This document shows positions 1-7,248 of a stretch of DNA of 9,741 nt, one piece after another. The notes beneath the pieces were generated by a model. The model ran no database searches, had not been told where the DNA came from, and was given only the letters and a program-made list of their open reading frames with translations. A program made the position numbers and the translations under genes. The stretch covers positions 1 through 9,741 of the forward strand of contig CAJXVF010000041.1 in assembly GCA_913060845.1 (NCBI GenBank), in the 5' to 3' direction. This DNA comes from an uncultured Alphaproteobacteria bacterium (GTDB lineage Bacteria > Pseudomonadota > Alphaproteobacteria > Bin95). Every line of letters starts with the position of its first letter. Position 1 is the first letter of the stretch.

Positions 1-48
1 CGAGATGTAGAGAGGTCTCGTGGGCTCGGAGATGTGTATAAGAGACAG
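1..48 (+). other. Nextera P7-side adapter with i7 index (library artefact)
   Basis: This is not biological sequence. Bases 1-6 (CGAGAT) match the end of the Illumina P7 primer. Bases 7-14 (GTAGAGAG) sit where the i7 index belongs and match the Nextera index I know as N707. Bases 15-48 match the Nextera read-2 transposase adapter and end in the 19-base Tn5 mosaic end AGATGTGTATAAGAGACAG at 30-48. The genuine insert therefore begins at base 49. The order P7 end, index, adapter, insert is exactly that of a library molecule, so a natural transposon end is very unlikely. Confidence 0.98.
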
Positions 49-258
49 GAATGCAGGCGCACCAAGCGCCCCCATCAACCACGGCATCACGACTTTAGGG
101 TCCGCCAGTGCGTCGCCAGCCTTACTGCCAATATGAGCGAGCGTTACGCGAACGAGATTGCGCGGCTCTTCCTGGCATTGTGAATCCGGTATGTCGCGGC
201 ACAGCCGGTCATCTTCAACATCAGCCGCGAGGCCGAACATGCTTTCTGTCAGAGCCAT
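49..258 (-). CDS. N-terminal fragment of probable MFS transporter
   Basis: The minus strand carries an open frame of 70 codons from the ATG at 258-256, running without a stop to the insert edge at 49. The protein starts MALTESMFGLAADVED and continues with an acidic, cysteine-bearing stretch (CRDIPDSQCQEEPRN, residues 20-34). The segment near residues 48-70 (GDALADPKVVMPWLMGALGA) looks like the start of a first membrane helix. From memory, an N-terminus of this form, with IPxSxC and a GDxLxDPKxVxxWLLxALGAP stretch, belongs to a group of alphaproteobacterial MFS permeases; the substrate is unknown. A Shine-Dalgarno-like GAGG (complement of 265-268) lies 6 nt before the ATG. The gene starts 21 nt after the htpG stop, so it is probably co-transcribed with htpG. 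An internal Met at residue 7 is an alternative start. The rest of the gene is missing because the contig ends. Confidence 0.6.
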
Positions 259-279
259 GATCGGCCTCGCCTTTACGGG

Positions 280-2148
280 CTACAGCCCCTTAGCCAGAAG
301 TTCCGCAATGCGCTTGGAGTAGAGGGCGGGATCAAGCGGCGCTTCGCCAGCGGCGATACGCGCCTGATCCAGCATCACATGGGCATAGGCATCGACATTC
401 TCCGCCGACTCCACGTCCGTCATGCCACTACTTAATGCCCGGATAAGCGTGTGACCGGCGTTCAGTTCCAAAATCCGCGGTGCCTGCATGGCTGGTTCAC
501 CGTGGCGCTGCATCATGCGCGCCAGGTTCAAGTCCATGTCGCCCGCATCCGCAACGAGGCAAACAGGGCTTTCCGTCAGGCGTTTAGAGATGCGGACGTC
601 TTTGACGGCTTCGCCAAGCGCCAGCTTGAACTGCGCGATCAGCGGCGCGATATCGCCGGGCGGTGGTGCGTCTTCCTCTGGCGCATCTTCCAGCGGAATT
701 TCATCCAGCTCAGCACCGCCTTGGGTGACAGAGGCGAACATCTTGTCCTCATAAAGGCCGACCATATTGGGCCAGAAGTCATCAACCGGATCATCCAGCA
801 ACAACACTTCGACGCCCCGCGCCTTAAAGCCCTCAAGCTGTGGACTGGAGCGTAAATCCTGCCCCGCCTCGCCCGTCAAATAATAGATCTGCGACTGACC
901 ATCTTTCATCCGGCCGATATAGTCATCCAGGCTGACAGAGCTTTCACCCGCGGTGGTTTTGAAGCGGCAAAGCTTCAACAGATCATCGCGGTTCTCCGAA
1001 TCCTCATAGACGCCCTCTTTCAGGACTGCGCCGAAGTTCTCCCAGAACACGGCATAGCCGTCTGCGTCTTTCTCTGCCGCCGTGGTTAGGTCTTTCAGCA
1101 CGCGGCTGATGACGCCATTGCGGATTTGGCGGAGCACCGCATTCCGTTGCAGCATTTCACGGCTGACATTAAGCGGCAGATCTTCGGAATCGATCACACC
1201 AACCAGGAAACGCAGATATCCGGGCAGCAGTTCTTCCGCCTCATCCGTAATGAAAACACGACGGACGTAAAGCTTCACCCGGCTTTTGCGCTCAGGATCA
1301 AACAGATTGAACGGGCGCGTTGAGGGCACATAGAGCAGGCCCGCATATTCCAACGTGCCTTCAGCCTTCCAGTGCAGGGTGCGCCAGGGGCCATCACCCA
1401 TACCGCCGACATGGGCATAGAATTCCTTGTGCTGATCTTCTGTCGCCTCGCTGCGCTGCGCGGTCCAAAGCGCACGGCCAGCATTGGCTTGCTCGCCGAC
1501 GTCTTCAGCCGTGTCGGATAGATGCACGGGGATTGGGATGTGGTCCGAATAGGATTTGATGATGCTCTGCAGACGGAACGTCTCCAGGAACTCCACCTCA
1601 TCCTCTTTCAGGCTGAGGATGATGTCCGTACCGCGCCCGGGCTTCTCTGCTGGTTCGACGGTGTATGCGCCCTCGCCGTCAGACCGCCAAAGCCAGGCAT
1701 CGGTCTCTCCGGCCTTCCGGGTCCGTGCCTCGACCATGTCTGCGACCATAAACGTGGAATAGAAGCCGATGCCGAACTGGCCAATGATATGCGCATCCGT
1801 CCCGCCGCCTGCTTCCAAAGTGGCCAGGAAGTCTGCCGCACCCGATTTCGCGATGGCACCCAGATACTTGATCAGGTCATCCCGGTTCATGCCGATGCCA
1901 TTATCGGAAATGATCAGCTGGCGATTGTCCTTGTCGATCCGCACCTGAATGGCGAAGTCTGCGCCTTCCTCCAACAGGTCAGGTTGGGACAGCCCGGCAT
2001 AGCGCAGGCGGTCACAAGCGTCCGACGCGTTGGAAATTAGCTCGCGCAGAAAAATTTCTTTGTCGGAATAAACAGAGTGCGCCATCAGGCGCAGCAAGCG
2101 GCCCACTTCGGCTTCAAACTTCATGGTTTCAGCGGTTGACTCAGTCAT
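280..2148 (-). CDS. htpG: Molecular chaperone HtpG (Hsp90 family)
   Basis: Encodes a cytoplasmic ATP-dependent Hsp90-type chaperone of 622 residues, close to the 624 of E. coli HtpG. It is expected to work as a homodimer remodelling client proteins. The N-terminal GHKL ATPase domain shows RELISNASD (about residues 35-43, with the Glu/Asn catalytic and Mg-binding motif), DNGIGM (82-87), GQFGIGFYSTFMVAD (123-137) and GTDI (173-176). The middle domain carries SREMLQ (329-334), whose Arg330 corresponds to the ATP-contacting catalytic-loop arginine. The C-terminal third is the dimerisation domain. I chose the ATG at 2148-2146 (MTESTAETMKFEAEVG) because the homologous region begins there. The frame extends upstream to an ATG at 2205, but those 19 residues are unlike HtpG and fall inside a candidate promoter. 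GGAG and GAG lie 12 and 9 nt upstream. Frame and motifs look intact. Confidence 0.97.
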   Translation of the reverse strand: MTESTAETMKFEAEVGRLLRLMAHSVYSDKEIFLRELISNASDACDRLRYAGLSQPDLLEEGADFAIQVRIDKDNRQLIISDNGIGMNRDDLIKYLGAIAKSGAADFLATLEAGGGTDAHIIGQFGIGFYSTFMVADMVEARTRKAGETDAWLWRSDGEGAYTVEPAEKPGRGTDIILSLKEDEVEFLETFRLQSIIKSYSDHIPIPVHLSDTAEDVGEQANAGRALWTAQRSEATEDQHKEFYAHVGGMGDGPWRTLHWKAEGTLEYAGLLYVPSTRPFNLFDPERKSRVKLYVRRVFITDEAEELLPGYLRFLVGVIDSEDLPLNVSREMLQRNAVLRQIRNGVISRVLKDLTTAAEKDADGYAVFWENFGAVLKEGVYEDSENRDDLLKLCRFKTTAGESSVSLDDYIGRMKDGQSQIYYLTGEAGQDLRSSPQLEGFKARGVEVLLLDDPVDDFWPNMVGLYEDKMFASVTQGGAELDEIPLEDAPEEDAPPPGDIAPLIAQFKLALGEAVKDVRISKRLTESPVCLVADAGDMDLNLARMMQRHGEPAMQAPRILELNAGHTLIRALSSGMTDVESAENVDAYAHVMLDQARIAAGEAPLDPALYSKRIAELLAKGL

Positions 2149-2190
2149 TGTAATTCTCAGCTCCAAAGCAGTCCAAATGTGATCGTAACG

Positions 2191-2219
2191 ATATTGGCGA
2201 TACATGCACGCGGTTCAAG
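2191..2219 (-). promoter_or_regulatory. Candidate RpoH (sigma-32-type) promoter of htpG
   Basis: On the minus strand, CTTGAAC (complement of 2213-2219) is followed after 13 nt by CGCCAATAT (complement of 2191-2199). This resembles the heat-shock sigma-factor consensus CTTGAAA / CCCCATNT. It would place transcription initiation roughly 35-40 nt before the htpG ATG at 2148. htpG is a classical heat-shock gene, which makes the match more credible. It is nevertheless a by-eye consensus match, and the -10 is imperfect. Confidence 0.4.
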
Positions 2220-2228
2220 CCTCGCTTT

Positions 2229-2245
2229 TAGCAGTTAGTCTGCTA
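2229..2245. promoter_or_regulatory. Perfect dyad between htpG and the helicase gene
   Basis: TAGCAG (2229-2234), a 5-nt spacer TTAGT and CTGCTA (2240-2245) form a perfect 6-bp inverted repeat in the divergent intergenic region. It lies about 10 bp upstream of the candidate htpG -35 and about 50 bp before the helicase start. It could be an operator for a dimeric regulator or a small hairpin in a leader RNA. No regulator can be assigned. A single short dyad can also arise by chance. Confidence 0.3.
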
Positions 2246-2297
2246 GTTTCATGAGCAGGTTACTTGCTTTCCGGCACCGAGAGGGCAGTCCCGGATT

Positions 2298-4904
2298 ATG
2301 GACCGCGCCGACCTTAATGGCCGACGAGATGATGGCTCCGATGAAATGGAGACCATGGCGGAAGCTTTTGGCCCGCCGATAGGCCGCCGTGCGCCCCCTG
2401 GCGGGCGCATTCTGGCCGTGCTTGGCCCGACCAATACCGGCAAGACATTCTTTGCCATGGAACGGATGCTGGCGCACAAGACCGGCATGATCGGATTCCC
2501 GCTCCGCCTGCTCGCGCGTGAGAATTATGACCGGGCCGTGACATTGAAGGGCGCAGACAAGGTCGCGCTGATCACCGGTGAGGAAAAGATTGCGCCACCA
2601 AACGCCCAATATTGGATCTGCACCGTGGAAGCGATGCCGCTTGATCTGGCGGTCGATTTCCTAGCCGTCGATGAAATTCAGATGGCGTCTGATCCTGAAC
2701 GTGGCCGCGTCTTCACGGAGCGCCTGCTAAATGCGCGGGGGCAGTCCGAAACCGTGTTTTTGGGTGCCGAAACCGCGCGCACCCTGGTTTGCGCTCTTGC
2801 TCCCAGAGTGGAAGTGCTGACCCGGCCGCGGCTCTCGCAGCTCACATATTCTGGATACCGGAAGATTTCGCGCTTGCCCCGCCGGTCCGCCGTGGTCGCT
2901 TTCTCTATTAGTGAGGTCTACCGACTGGCCGAATTGGCCCGGCGACAGCGCGGCGGGGCGGCGGTTGTGATGGGCGCCCTCAGCCCCCGCGCGCGGAATG
3001 CCCAAGTTGCGATGTATCAAGCGGGCGAAGTGGATTACCTGATCGCGACAGACGCCATCGGCATGGGCCTCAACATGGATGTCAGCCATGTCGCCTTCGC
3101 CGGATTATCGAAATTTGACGGCCAACGCCCGCGACGCCTACTGCCATCAGAAATCGGCCAGATTGCAGGCCGCGCCGGGCGATCCATGCGCGACGGCACC
3201 TTCGGGCCGACAGGTGAGCTTGGCGCCTTTGATCCAGATGTGATTGAACGCGTTGAAGAACATCGCTTTCAAACGTTGAAGCGCTTCTATTGGCGGAATG
3301 AAAATCTGAACTTCAACACCGCCGCCGCCCTAAAACAGAGCCTAGAGCTACCACCACCCTCCCGCCTGCTCGCCCGTGGCCGGGAAGGCGATGACGCCCA
3401 AGCGTTAGCCGCCCTCATGCGCGATGATGATGTGTCGGCAAAGGCGAAAGGCAGAAACGCCGTCTCCATGCTCTGGGACGTTTGCCAAATACCAGATTTC
3501 CGCAAAACACTAACAGACAGCCACGCCCGGCTGCTCAGCGAAATTTACCTCCGCCTGCTTGCCCATGACCGGCTGGATCCAATGTGGGCCGAGACACACA
3601 TTGAGCGGCTGGACCGGCCCGATGGCGACATTGATTTGCTGATGGCCCGGATCGCCAATGTTCGGGTGTGGACTTACATAAGCCACCGCGCCGGGTGGCT
3701 TGATGCGACGCACGGGTTTCAAGAACGGGCGCGCTCCATTGAAGACAGCCTGTCTGATGCGCTACATGAACGCCTGACCCAGCGCTTCGTTGACCGTCGG
3801 TCGGCCACATTGGTGCGCAAGCTGGCGGATGGCTCAGAATTCTTGGGCGGCGTCGATGATGATGGCGTTGTCGTGGTTGAGGGCGACGCCGTTGGCCGCC
3901 TCACCGGCTTCCGCTTCGTCGCCGATGGTTTCGGTGATTTCGCTGAAGACAAACGCGCCATCGAGAATGCCGCCGCCAGAGTAATTGCCGCTGCCATCCC
4001 AGCCCGTGTCGCGCGCTTTTTGGAAGCGCCAGATGATGCATTGACGCTTGATGATGAGGGCCGCCTACAATGGGAAGGCGGTGCTATCGCGCGCTTGAAA
4101 GTCGGGCGGCAATTGCGCAAGCCAGAAATCGACGTACTGGCTGCAGATGCGCTTGAAGGCCGTCACCGCGATGATGTTGAGGCACGCTGCACACGCTGGC
4201 TTGCGGCCTGGCTCGCCCGTGCGCTCTCCCCGCTTGATAAGCTTGCGGCGCTGGAGCTTTCACCCCCAGCGCGCGGCCTCGCCTTTCAGCTGATTGAGGC
4301 ATTGGGCTTTGTTGCGCGCGGTGAGGCTTCACAACAAATCGAAGGGTTGACCAAGGCTGACCGCAAAGCCTTAGCAGACGCCGGGTTCCGGATCGGGCGC
4401 TTCGCCATCTGGGCGCCAGTGCTGATGCGCGGGCGCGCGCTGAAAGCCAGGCGGTTGCTTTGGCGCCTGAATGGCGGCGCGGATTTCCGGCCCTCCAAAC
4501 GCGCGCTCGCCCTTGTCAAACCGAAGGACGCGGATGAATTCTCCGCCCTCGCACTGCATGGCTTTGTCGCCATCGGTCCGCAGATGATCAGGGCTGAAGC
4601 CGCAGAACGCCTAGCCGCCACAGCCTATGCGCGCGCAGCCAAAGGCCCTTTCCCGGTGGATGACGCCCTAGCAGCTACCGTCAAGCTGACCGCCGCAGAG
4701 ATGCCGCAAGTGCTAGACGCCATTGGGTTTCGCGCCGTGAAACAGGCAGAGGGCGAGACGCTCTATCGGCGTGGGCCATACCGGGACAAGACCAAAAAGC
4801 CCAACACGGCCAAGCCGAAGCGCAAACCAAGACCACCCCAGAAGCTACCACCGATCCAAAAGGACAGCCCCTTCGCCGCTCTGAAAGCGCTCACCCTTGG
4901 CTAA
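2298..4904 (+). CDS. SUV3-like DExH-box RNA helicase
   Basis: An 868-residue superfamily-2 helicase related to the mitochondrial RNA helicase SUV3 (SUPV3L1), presumably unwinding RNA with ATP in the cytoplasm. The helicase core occupies about residues 36-335. It shows Walker A GPTNTGKT (43-50), ITGEEK (92-97), CTVEAMPL (108-115), DEIQMASDPERG as motif II (125-136), LGAETA (155-160), ATDAIGMGLN as motif V (250-259) and QIAGRAGR as motif VI (288-295). The DEIQ box and the TDAIGMGLN/QIAGRAGR pair are characteristic of SUV3. The C-terminal 500 residues have no motif I can name and end in a Lys/Arg/Pro-rich tail (about 823-868) suited to nucleic-acid contact. The start at 2298 is the longest. Met17 (2346) and Met20 (2355) are alternatives, and the Shine-Dalgarno-like GAGAGGG before 2298 is distant (about 13 nt). 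The gene overlaps the S4 gene by 8 nt. In SUV3, the partner is a 3'-5' exoribonuclease; a degradosome-like role here is inference. Confidence 0.9.
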   Translation: MDRADLNGRRDDGSDEMETMAEAFGPPIGRRAPPGGRILAVLGPTNTGKTFFAMERMLAHKTGMIGFPLRLLARENYDRAVTLKGADKVALITGEEKIAPPNAQYWICTVEAMPLDLAVDFLAVDEIQMASDPERGRVFTERLLNARGQSETVFLGAETARTLVCALAPRVEVLTRPRLSQLTYSGYRKISRLPRRSAVVAFSISEVYRLAELARRQRGGAAVVMGALSPRARNAQVAMYQAGEVDYLIATDAIGMGLNMDVSHVAFAGLSKFDGQRPRRLLPSEIGQIAGRAGRSMRDGTFGPTGELGAFDPDVIERVEEHRFQTLKRFYWRNENLNFNTAAALKQSLELPPPSRLLARGREGDDAQALAALMRDDDVSAKAKGRNAVSMLWDVCQIPDFRKTLTDSHARLLSEIYLRLLAHDRLDPMWAETHIERLDRPDGDIDLLMARIANVRVWTYISHRAGWLDATHGFQERARSIEDSLSDALHERLTQRFVDRRSATLVRKLADGSEFLGGVDDDGVVVVEGDAVGRLTGFRFVADGFGDFAEDKRAIENAAARVIAAAIPARVARFLEAPDDALTLDDEGRLQWEGGAIARLKVGRQLRKPEIDVLAADALEGRHRDDVEARCTRWLAAWLARALSPLDKLAALELSPPARGLAFQLIEALGFVARGEASQQIEGLTKADRKALADAGFRIGRFAIWAPVLMRGRALKARRLLWRLNGGADFRPSKRALALVKPKDADEFSALALHGFVAIGPQMIRAEAAERLAATAYARAAKGPFPVDDALAATVKLTAAEMPQVLDAIGFRAVKQAEGETLYRRGPYRDKTKKPNTAKPKRKPRPPQKLPPIQKDSPFAALKALTLG

Positions 4905-5199
4905 GGCTGACGATGGCGCGCAACGATTGGACGCCTGGCTTTGGCGCACCCGCTTCTTCAAGACCCGAGCGTTGGCGACGGCGATTGTGAGCAAAGGCCG
5001 CGTCCGGATAAACGGCGAGCGCGTTAAAAAGGCCAGCCGCCTCATCCGCCCCGGTGATATTCTGACGTTCCCCCAAGGCAATGCGATCCGCGTTATCCGC
5101 ATGCTCGCACCTGCTGAGCGGCGGGGATCTGCGCCGGAAGCGCAGACACACTATGAGCCAGTTGCAGATAATTCCGCTGTTGAAGACCCCGATGACTGA
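4897..5199 (+). CDS. S4-domain RNA-binding protein, Hsp15 (HslR)-like
   Basis: A 100-residue protein with an S4 RNA-binding domain over about residues 9-55 (QRLDAWLWRTRFFKTR, then SKGRVRINGERVKKASRLIRPGD) and an acidic C-terminus (EDPDD). E. coli Hsp15 (HslR) binds 50S subunits carrying stalled nascent chains; this protein has the same domain, but equivalent function is inferred. The frame begins with TTG at 4897, because no in-frame ATG exists before the conserved domain. The first residues would be MAKADDGAQRLD. This start overlaps the helicase stop by 8 nt, which favours translational coupling; no strong Shine-Dalgarno is visible. From memory, an S4 gene directly after a SUV3-like helicase gene is a recurrent alphaproteobacterial arrangement, so the two may act on the same RNA. 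Confidence 0.88.
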   Translation: MAKADDGAQRLDAWLWRTRFFKTRALATAIVSKGRVRINGERVKKASRLIRPGDILTFPQGNAIRVIRMLAPAERRGSAPEAQTHYEPVADNSAVEDPDD

Positions 5200-6385
5200 G
5201 CCCGCTGTGCGCCCTGCCCGCATTCTTCCGCTGATAATCCTCTCCCAATTCGCTTGCACGACCATTTGGTTCGCCGGAAATGCGGTGATGGAGGATTTGC
5301 AGCAAGATTGGAGCTTGCCTGAGGGCAGCCTTGGCTATGTGACATCTGCAGTTCAGGTCGGCTTTATCATCGGCACGCTGATTTTCGCTGTTCTGGCCAT
5401 TGCGGACCGGTTCTCTCCACGCAAAGTCTTTTTCGCCTGCGCGCTCGCTGGCGGCGGCGCGAGCATGGGCGTTGCTCTCATCCCAGAAAGCTTTGAAGGG
5501 CTACTCCTGCTGCGCTTCCTGACCGGATTCTTTTTGGCTGGGATCTATCCAGTCGGCATGAAGATCGCGACCGGGTGGTTTGCAGAAGGATTGGGCCGGG
5601 CGCTTGGGTATCTCGTTGGCGCCCTGGTCCTCGGTACAGCACTGCCACATCTGCTCCGTGCCCTTGGCGCAGACCTGCCTTGGGAATATGTTATTGTCAG
5701 TGTTTCAGTTCTCGCCATCGCAGGTGGGGCGGTGATGCTACTATTTGTGCCGGATGGGCCGCATTTGCCCGCCGCATCGCCGTTCAACCCGGGCGCATTG
5801 CGGGCTGCGTTTCAAGTACCGGGCTTCCGCGCCTCTGCGCTCGGGTATTTCGGGCATATGTGGGAATTATATGCATTTTGGGCCTTTGCACCCGTATGGC
5901 TGGCGGCATTAGCGATGCATAGTGGTGCTACGCTCAATATCCCGCTCTGGTCGTTCATCGTCATCGCCATTGGCTTCTTCGGATGCGCCATTGGCGGATA
6001 TCTATCGACCCACTTTGGCAGTGCCAAGGTCGCTAGCGTACAACTGACCGTCTCCGGGCTATGCTGCCTCGCCTCGCCGATAGCATTCACGCTGAACCCG
6101 TTTCTTGGCTTAGCGTTCATGCTACTTTGGGGCATCACTGTCATCGGCGATTCCCCACAATTTTCAGCGCTCAACGCTGTCACCGCCCCCAAAGCTTATG
6201 TCGGTTCTGACCTCACCATCGCCAACTGCATCGGCTTTTCTATCACCGTCGTCAGCGTCCAATTGCTAAGCACACTGGCTGAGATCGTAGGCCCGCAATA
6301 CCTATTCCTAGCCTTAGCCCCTGGACCAGTATTTGGCCTCTTAGCGCTCCGTCCGTTGCTTCGAAATGCAAGGCGCCCATTGTGA
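5192..6385 (+). CDS. MFS transporter, substrate unknown
   Basis: A 397-residue integral inner-membrane protein with about 12 hydrophobic segments, the usual size for the major facilitator superfamily. The first helix is around residues 11-31 (ILPLIILSQFACTTIWFAGNA). The helix 2-3 loop carries a degenerate motif A, ADRFSPRK (71-78). A loop-helix GIYPVGMKIATGWF lies at 117-130 and a distinctive GYFGHMWELYAFW starts the second half at 218-230. The substrate cannot be told from sequence. I chose the ATG at 5192, which overlaps the S4 stop by 8 nt. An upstream in-frame ATG at 5153 adds 13 residues (MSQLQIIPLLKTP) and has a GGAAG about 12 nt before it, so it is possible. The frame also extends to 5081, deep inside the S4 gene, which is unlikely. 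It probably belongs to the helicase-S4 transcript. Confidence 0.87.
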   Translation: MTEPAVRPARILPLIILSQFACTTIWFAGNAVMEDLQQDWSLPEGSLGYVTSAVQVGFIIGTLIFAVLAIADRFSPRKVFFACALAGGGASMGVALIPESFEGLLLLRFLTGFFLAGIYPVGMKIATGWFAEGLGRALGYLVGALVLGTALPHLLRALGADLPWEYVIVSVSVLAIAGGAVMLLFVPDGPHLPAASPFNPGALRAAFQVPGFRASALGYFGHMWELYAFWAFAPVWLAALAMHSGATLNIPLWSFIVIAIGFFGCAIGGYLSTHFGSAKVASVQLTVSGLCCLASPIAFTLNPFLGLAFMLLWGITVIGDSPQFSALNAVTAPKAYVGSDLTIANCIGFSITVVSVQLLSTLAEIVGPQYLFLALAPGPVFGLLALRPLLRNARRPL

Positions 6386-6442
6386 AGCCAAGACAGCACC
6401 TGTAATTCTGCCCCCCTACCTCACAGAAAGAATGCCCAGCCC

Positions 6443-7081
6443 ATGTCCATCAAGATCGCCATCGTGCCTGTAACGCCACTGCAGCAGAACTGCTCTATCA
6501 TCTGGTGCGAGGAGACGATGAATGCGGCGATTGTGGACCCGGGGGGTGATCCAGAAGTCATCGCCTCTGCCATAGAGCAGACTGGCGTCACTGTGGAAAA
6601 AGTTCTGCTGACCCATGGTCATGTCGACCACGCCGCGGCTGCGACAGAGGTAGCGGAGAATTTCAAGGTCAAAATCGAAGGCCCGACGGAAGCGGATATT
6701 CCGCTGCTGCAATCCCTCGGTGAGCATGGTGCGAAATATGGCATCCAGGGTCGGCCCTGTAACCCAGATCGGTGGCTCGCCCATGGCGATACGGTCACTA
6801 TCGGCAAGCTTTCGTTTGAGGTCCGCCATTGCCCCGGCCACACCCAAGGGCATGTGATCTTCCTGTATGAGCCGCAGAAAATAGCGATTGTGGGCGATGT
6901 CATTTTCCAGGGTTCTATCGGTCGGACGGACCTACCCGGCGGCAATCATGATCAGCTGTTGGAATCAATCCGTGACCAAGTGCTGACGCTGGATGACGAA
7001 TGGAATTTCCTACCGGGCCATGGTCCGACGTCCAGAATTGGCGAAGAACGGCGGTCAAACCCGTTCCTGCAAGGGCTTTAG
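6443..7081 (+). CDS. Metallo-beta-lactamase-fold hydrolase, YcbL/GloC (glyoxalase II-like)
   Basis: A 212-residue cytoplasmic metal-dependent hydrolase. The metal-binding motif LLTHGHVDH (residues 55-63) gives His58, His60, Asp62 and His63. His133 (CPGHTQGH), Asp152 (VGDVIFQGSIGRTDLPGGN) and His193 (LPGHGP) complete a two-metal site. The short length and the GSIGRTDLPGG stretch fit the YcbL group. E. coli YcbL (GloC) is a type II glyoxalase cleaving S-lactoylglutathione, but other thioesters are possible. The protein is too short to contain a classical glyoxalase II C-terminal substrate domain. The start at 6443 follows the MFS stop by 57 nt, with a weak purine stretch (AGAAAG) about 12 nt upstream; an ATG at 6432 is out of frame. 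It may be the last gene of the plus-strand run or have its own promoter. Confidence 0.9.
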   Translation: MSIKIAIVPVTPLQQNCSIIWCEETMNAAIVDPGGDPEVIASAIEQTGVTVEKVLLTHGHVDHAAAATEVAENFKVKIEGPTEADIPLLQSLGEHGAKYGIQGRPCNPDRWLAHGDTVTIGKLSFEVRHCPGHTQGHVIFLYEPQKIAIVGDVIFQGSIGRTDLPGGNHDQLLESIRDQVLTLDDEWNFLPGHGPTSRIGEERRSNPFLQGL

Positions 7082-7153
7082 CGCCCCAAATCCATGCGCT
7101 TGCATTTGCTCAATTTAAGGCGCTCGCGCAGGAGCAAATCTGCTGCTAGACTT

Positions 7154-7174
7154 AAGCCTGAAACTATCGGGCTT
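7154..7174 (+). promoter_or_regulatory. Hairpin 1 in leader of the molybdenum hydroxylase operon
   Basis: AAGCCTGA (7154-7161) can pair with TCGGGCTT (7167-7174) across the 5-nt loop AACTA. The 8-bp stem contains one G-U wobble. It lies in the 167-bp gap between the hydrolase stop and the FAD-subunit start. No T-run follows, so it is not a typical Rho-independent terminator. A leader RNA structure or protein-binding site is possible; function is unknown. Confidence 0.3.
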
Positions 7175-7190
7175 GGAGACTCGGACTAAG

Positions 7191-7214
7191 CGGGTTAGCC
7201 TAAGCCTAAACCCG
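7191..7214 (+). promoter_or_regulatory. Hairpin 2 in leader of the molybdenum hydroxylase operon
   Basis: CGGGTT (7191-7196) can pair with AACCCG (7209-7214) around a 12-nt loop made of the tandem repeat AGCCTA-AGCCTA. The loop shares TAAGCCT with the 5' arm of hairpin 1 (7153-7159), so alternative pairings between the two elements can be imagined. It ends 34 nt before the ATG at 7249. No known riboswitch was recognised. Confidence 0.3.
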
Positions 7215-7248
7215 ATCTTACTCACCACGCGCACTTGAGGGACAGTCT

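Noticed and set aside
451..2040. Plus-strand open frames inside htpG (for example 451-855 and 1522-2040).
   Set aside because: They lie wholly antisense to a well-conserved gene and have no recognisable domains or ribosome-binding sites. They are frame shadows.
2149..2205. N-terminal extension of HtpG by 19 residues (start at 2205).
   Set aside because: The extra residues are unlike HtpG N-termini, the resulting length exceeds the family norm, and the start overlaps the candidate promoter. The ATG at 2148 fits better.
6386..6442. Promoter between the MFS and hydrolase genes.
   Set aside because: The 57 bases are C-rich, with no convincing -35/-10 pair or dyad; nothing supportable was seen.
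7060..7130. Rho-independent terminator after the metallo-hydrolase gene.
   Set aside because: Only very short GC pairings (such as GGGC/GCCC around the stop) are present, with no T-run after them.
7096..7201. Sigma-70-like promoters in the leader (TTGCAT at 7100-7105; TTGGAG at 7173-7178 with TAGCCT at 7196-7201).
   Set aside because: The first has no plausible -10 at the right spacing, and the second matches only about half of each consensus hexamer. Too weak to annotate.
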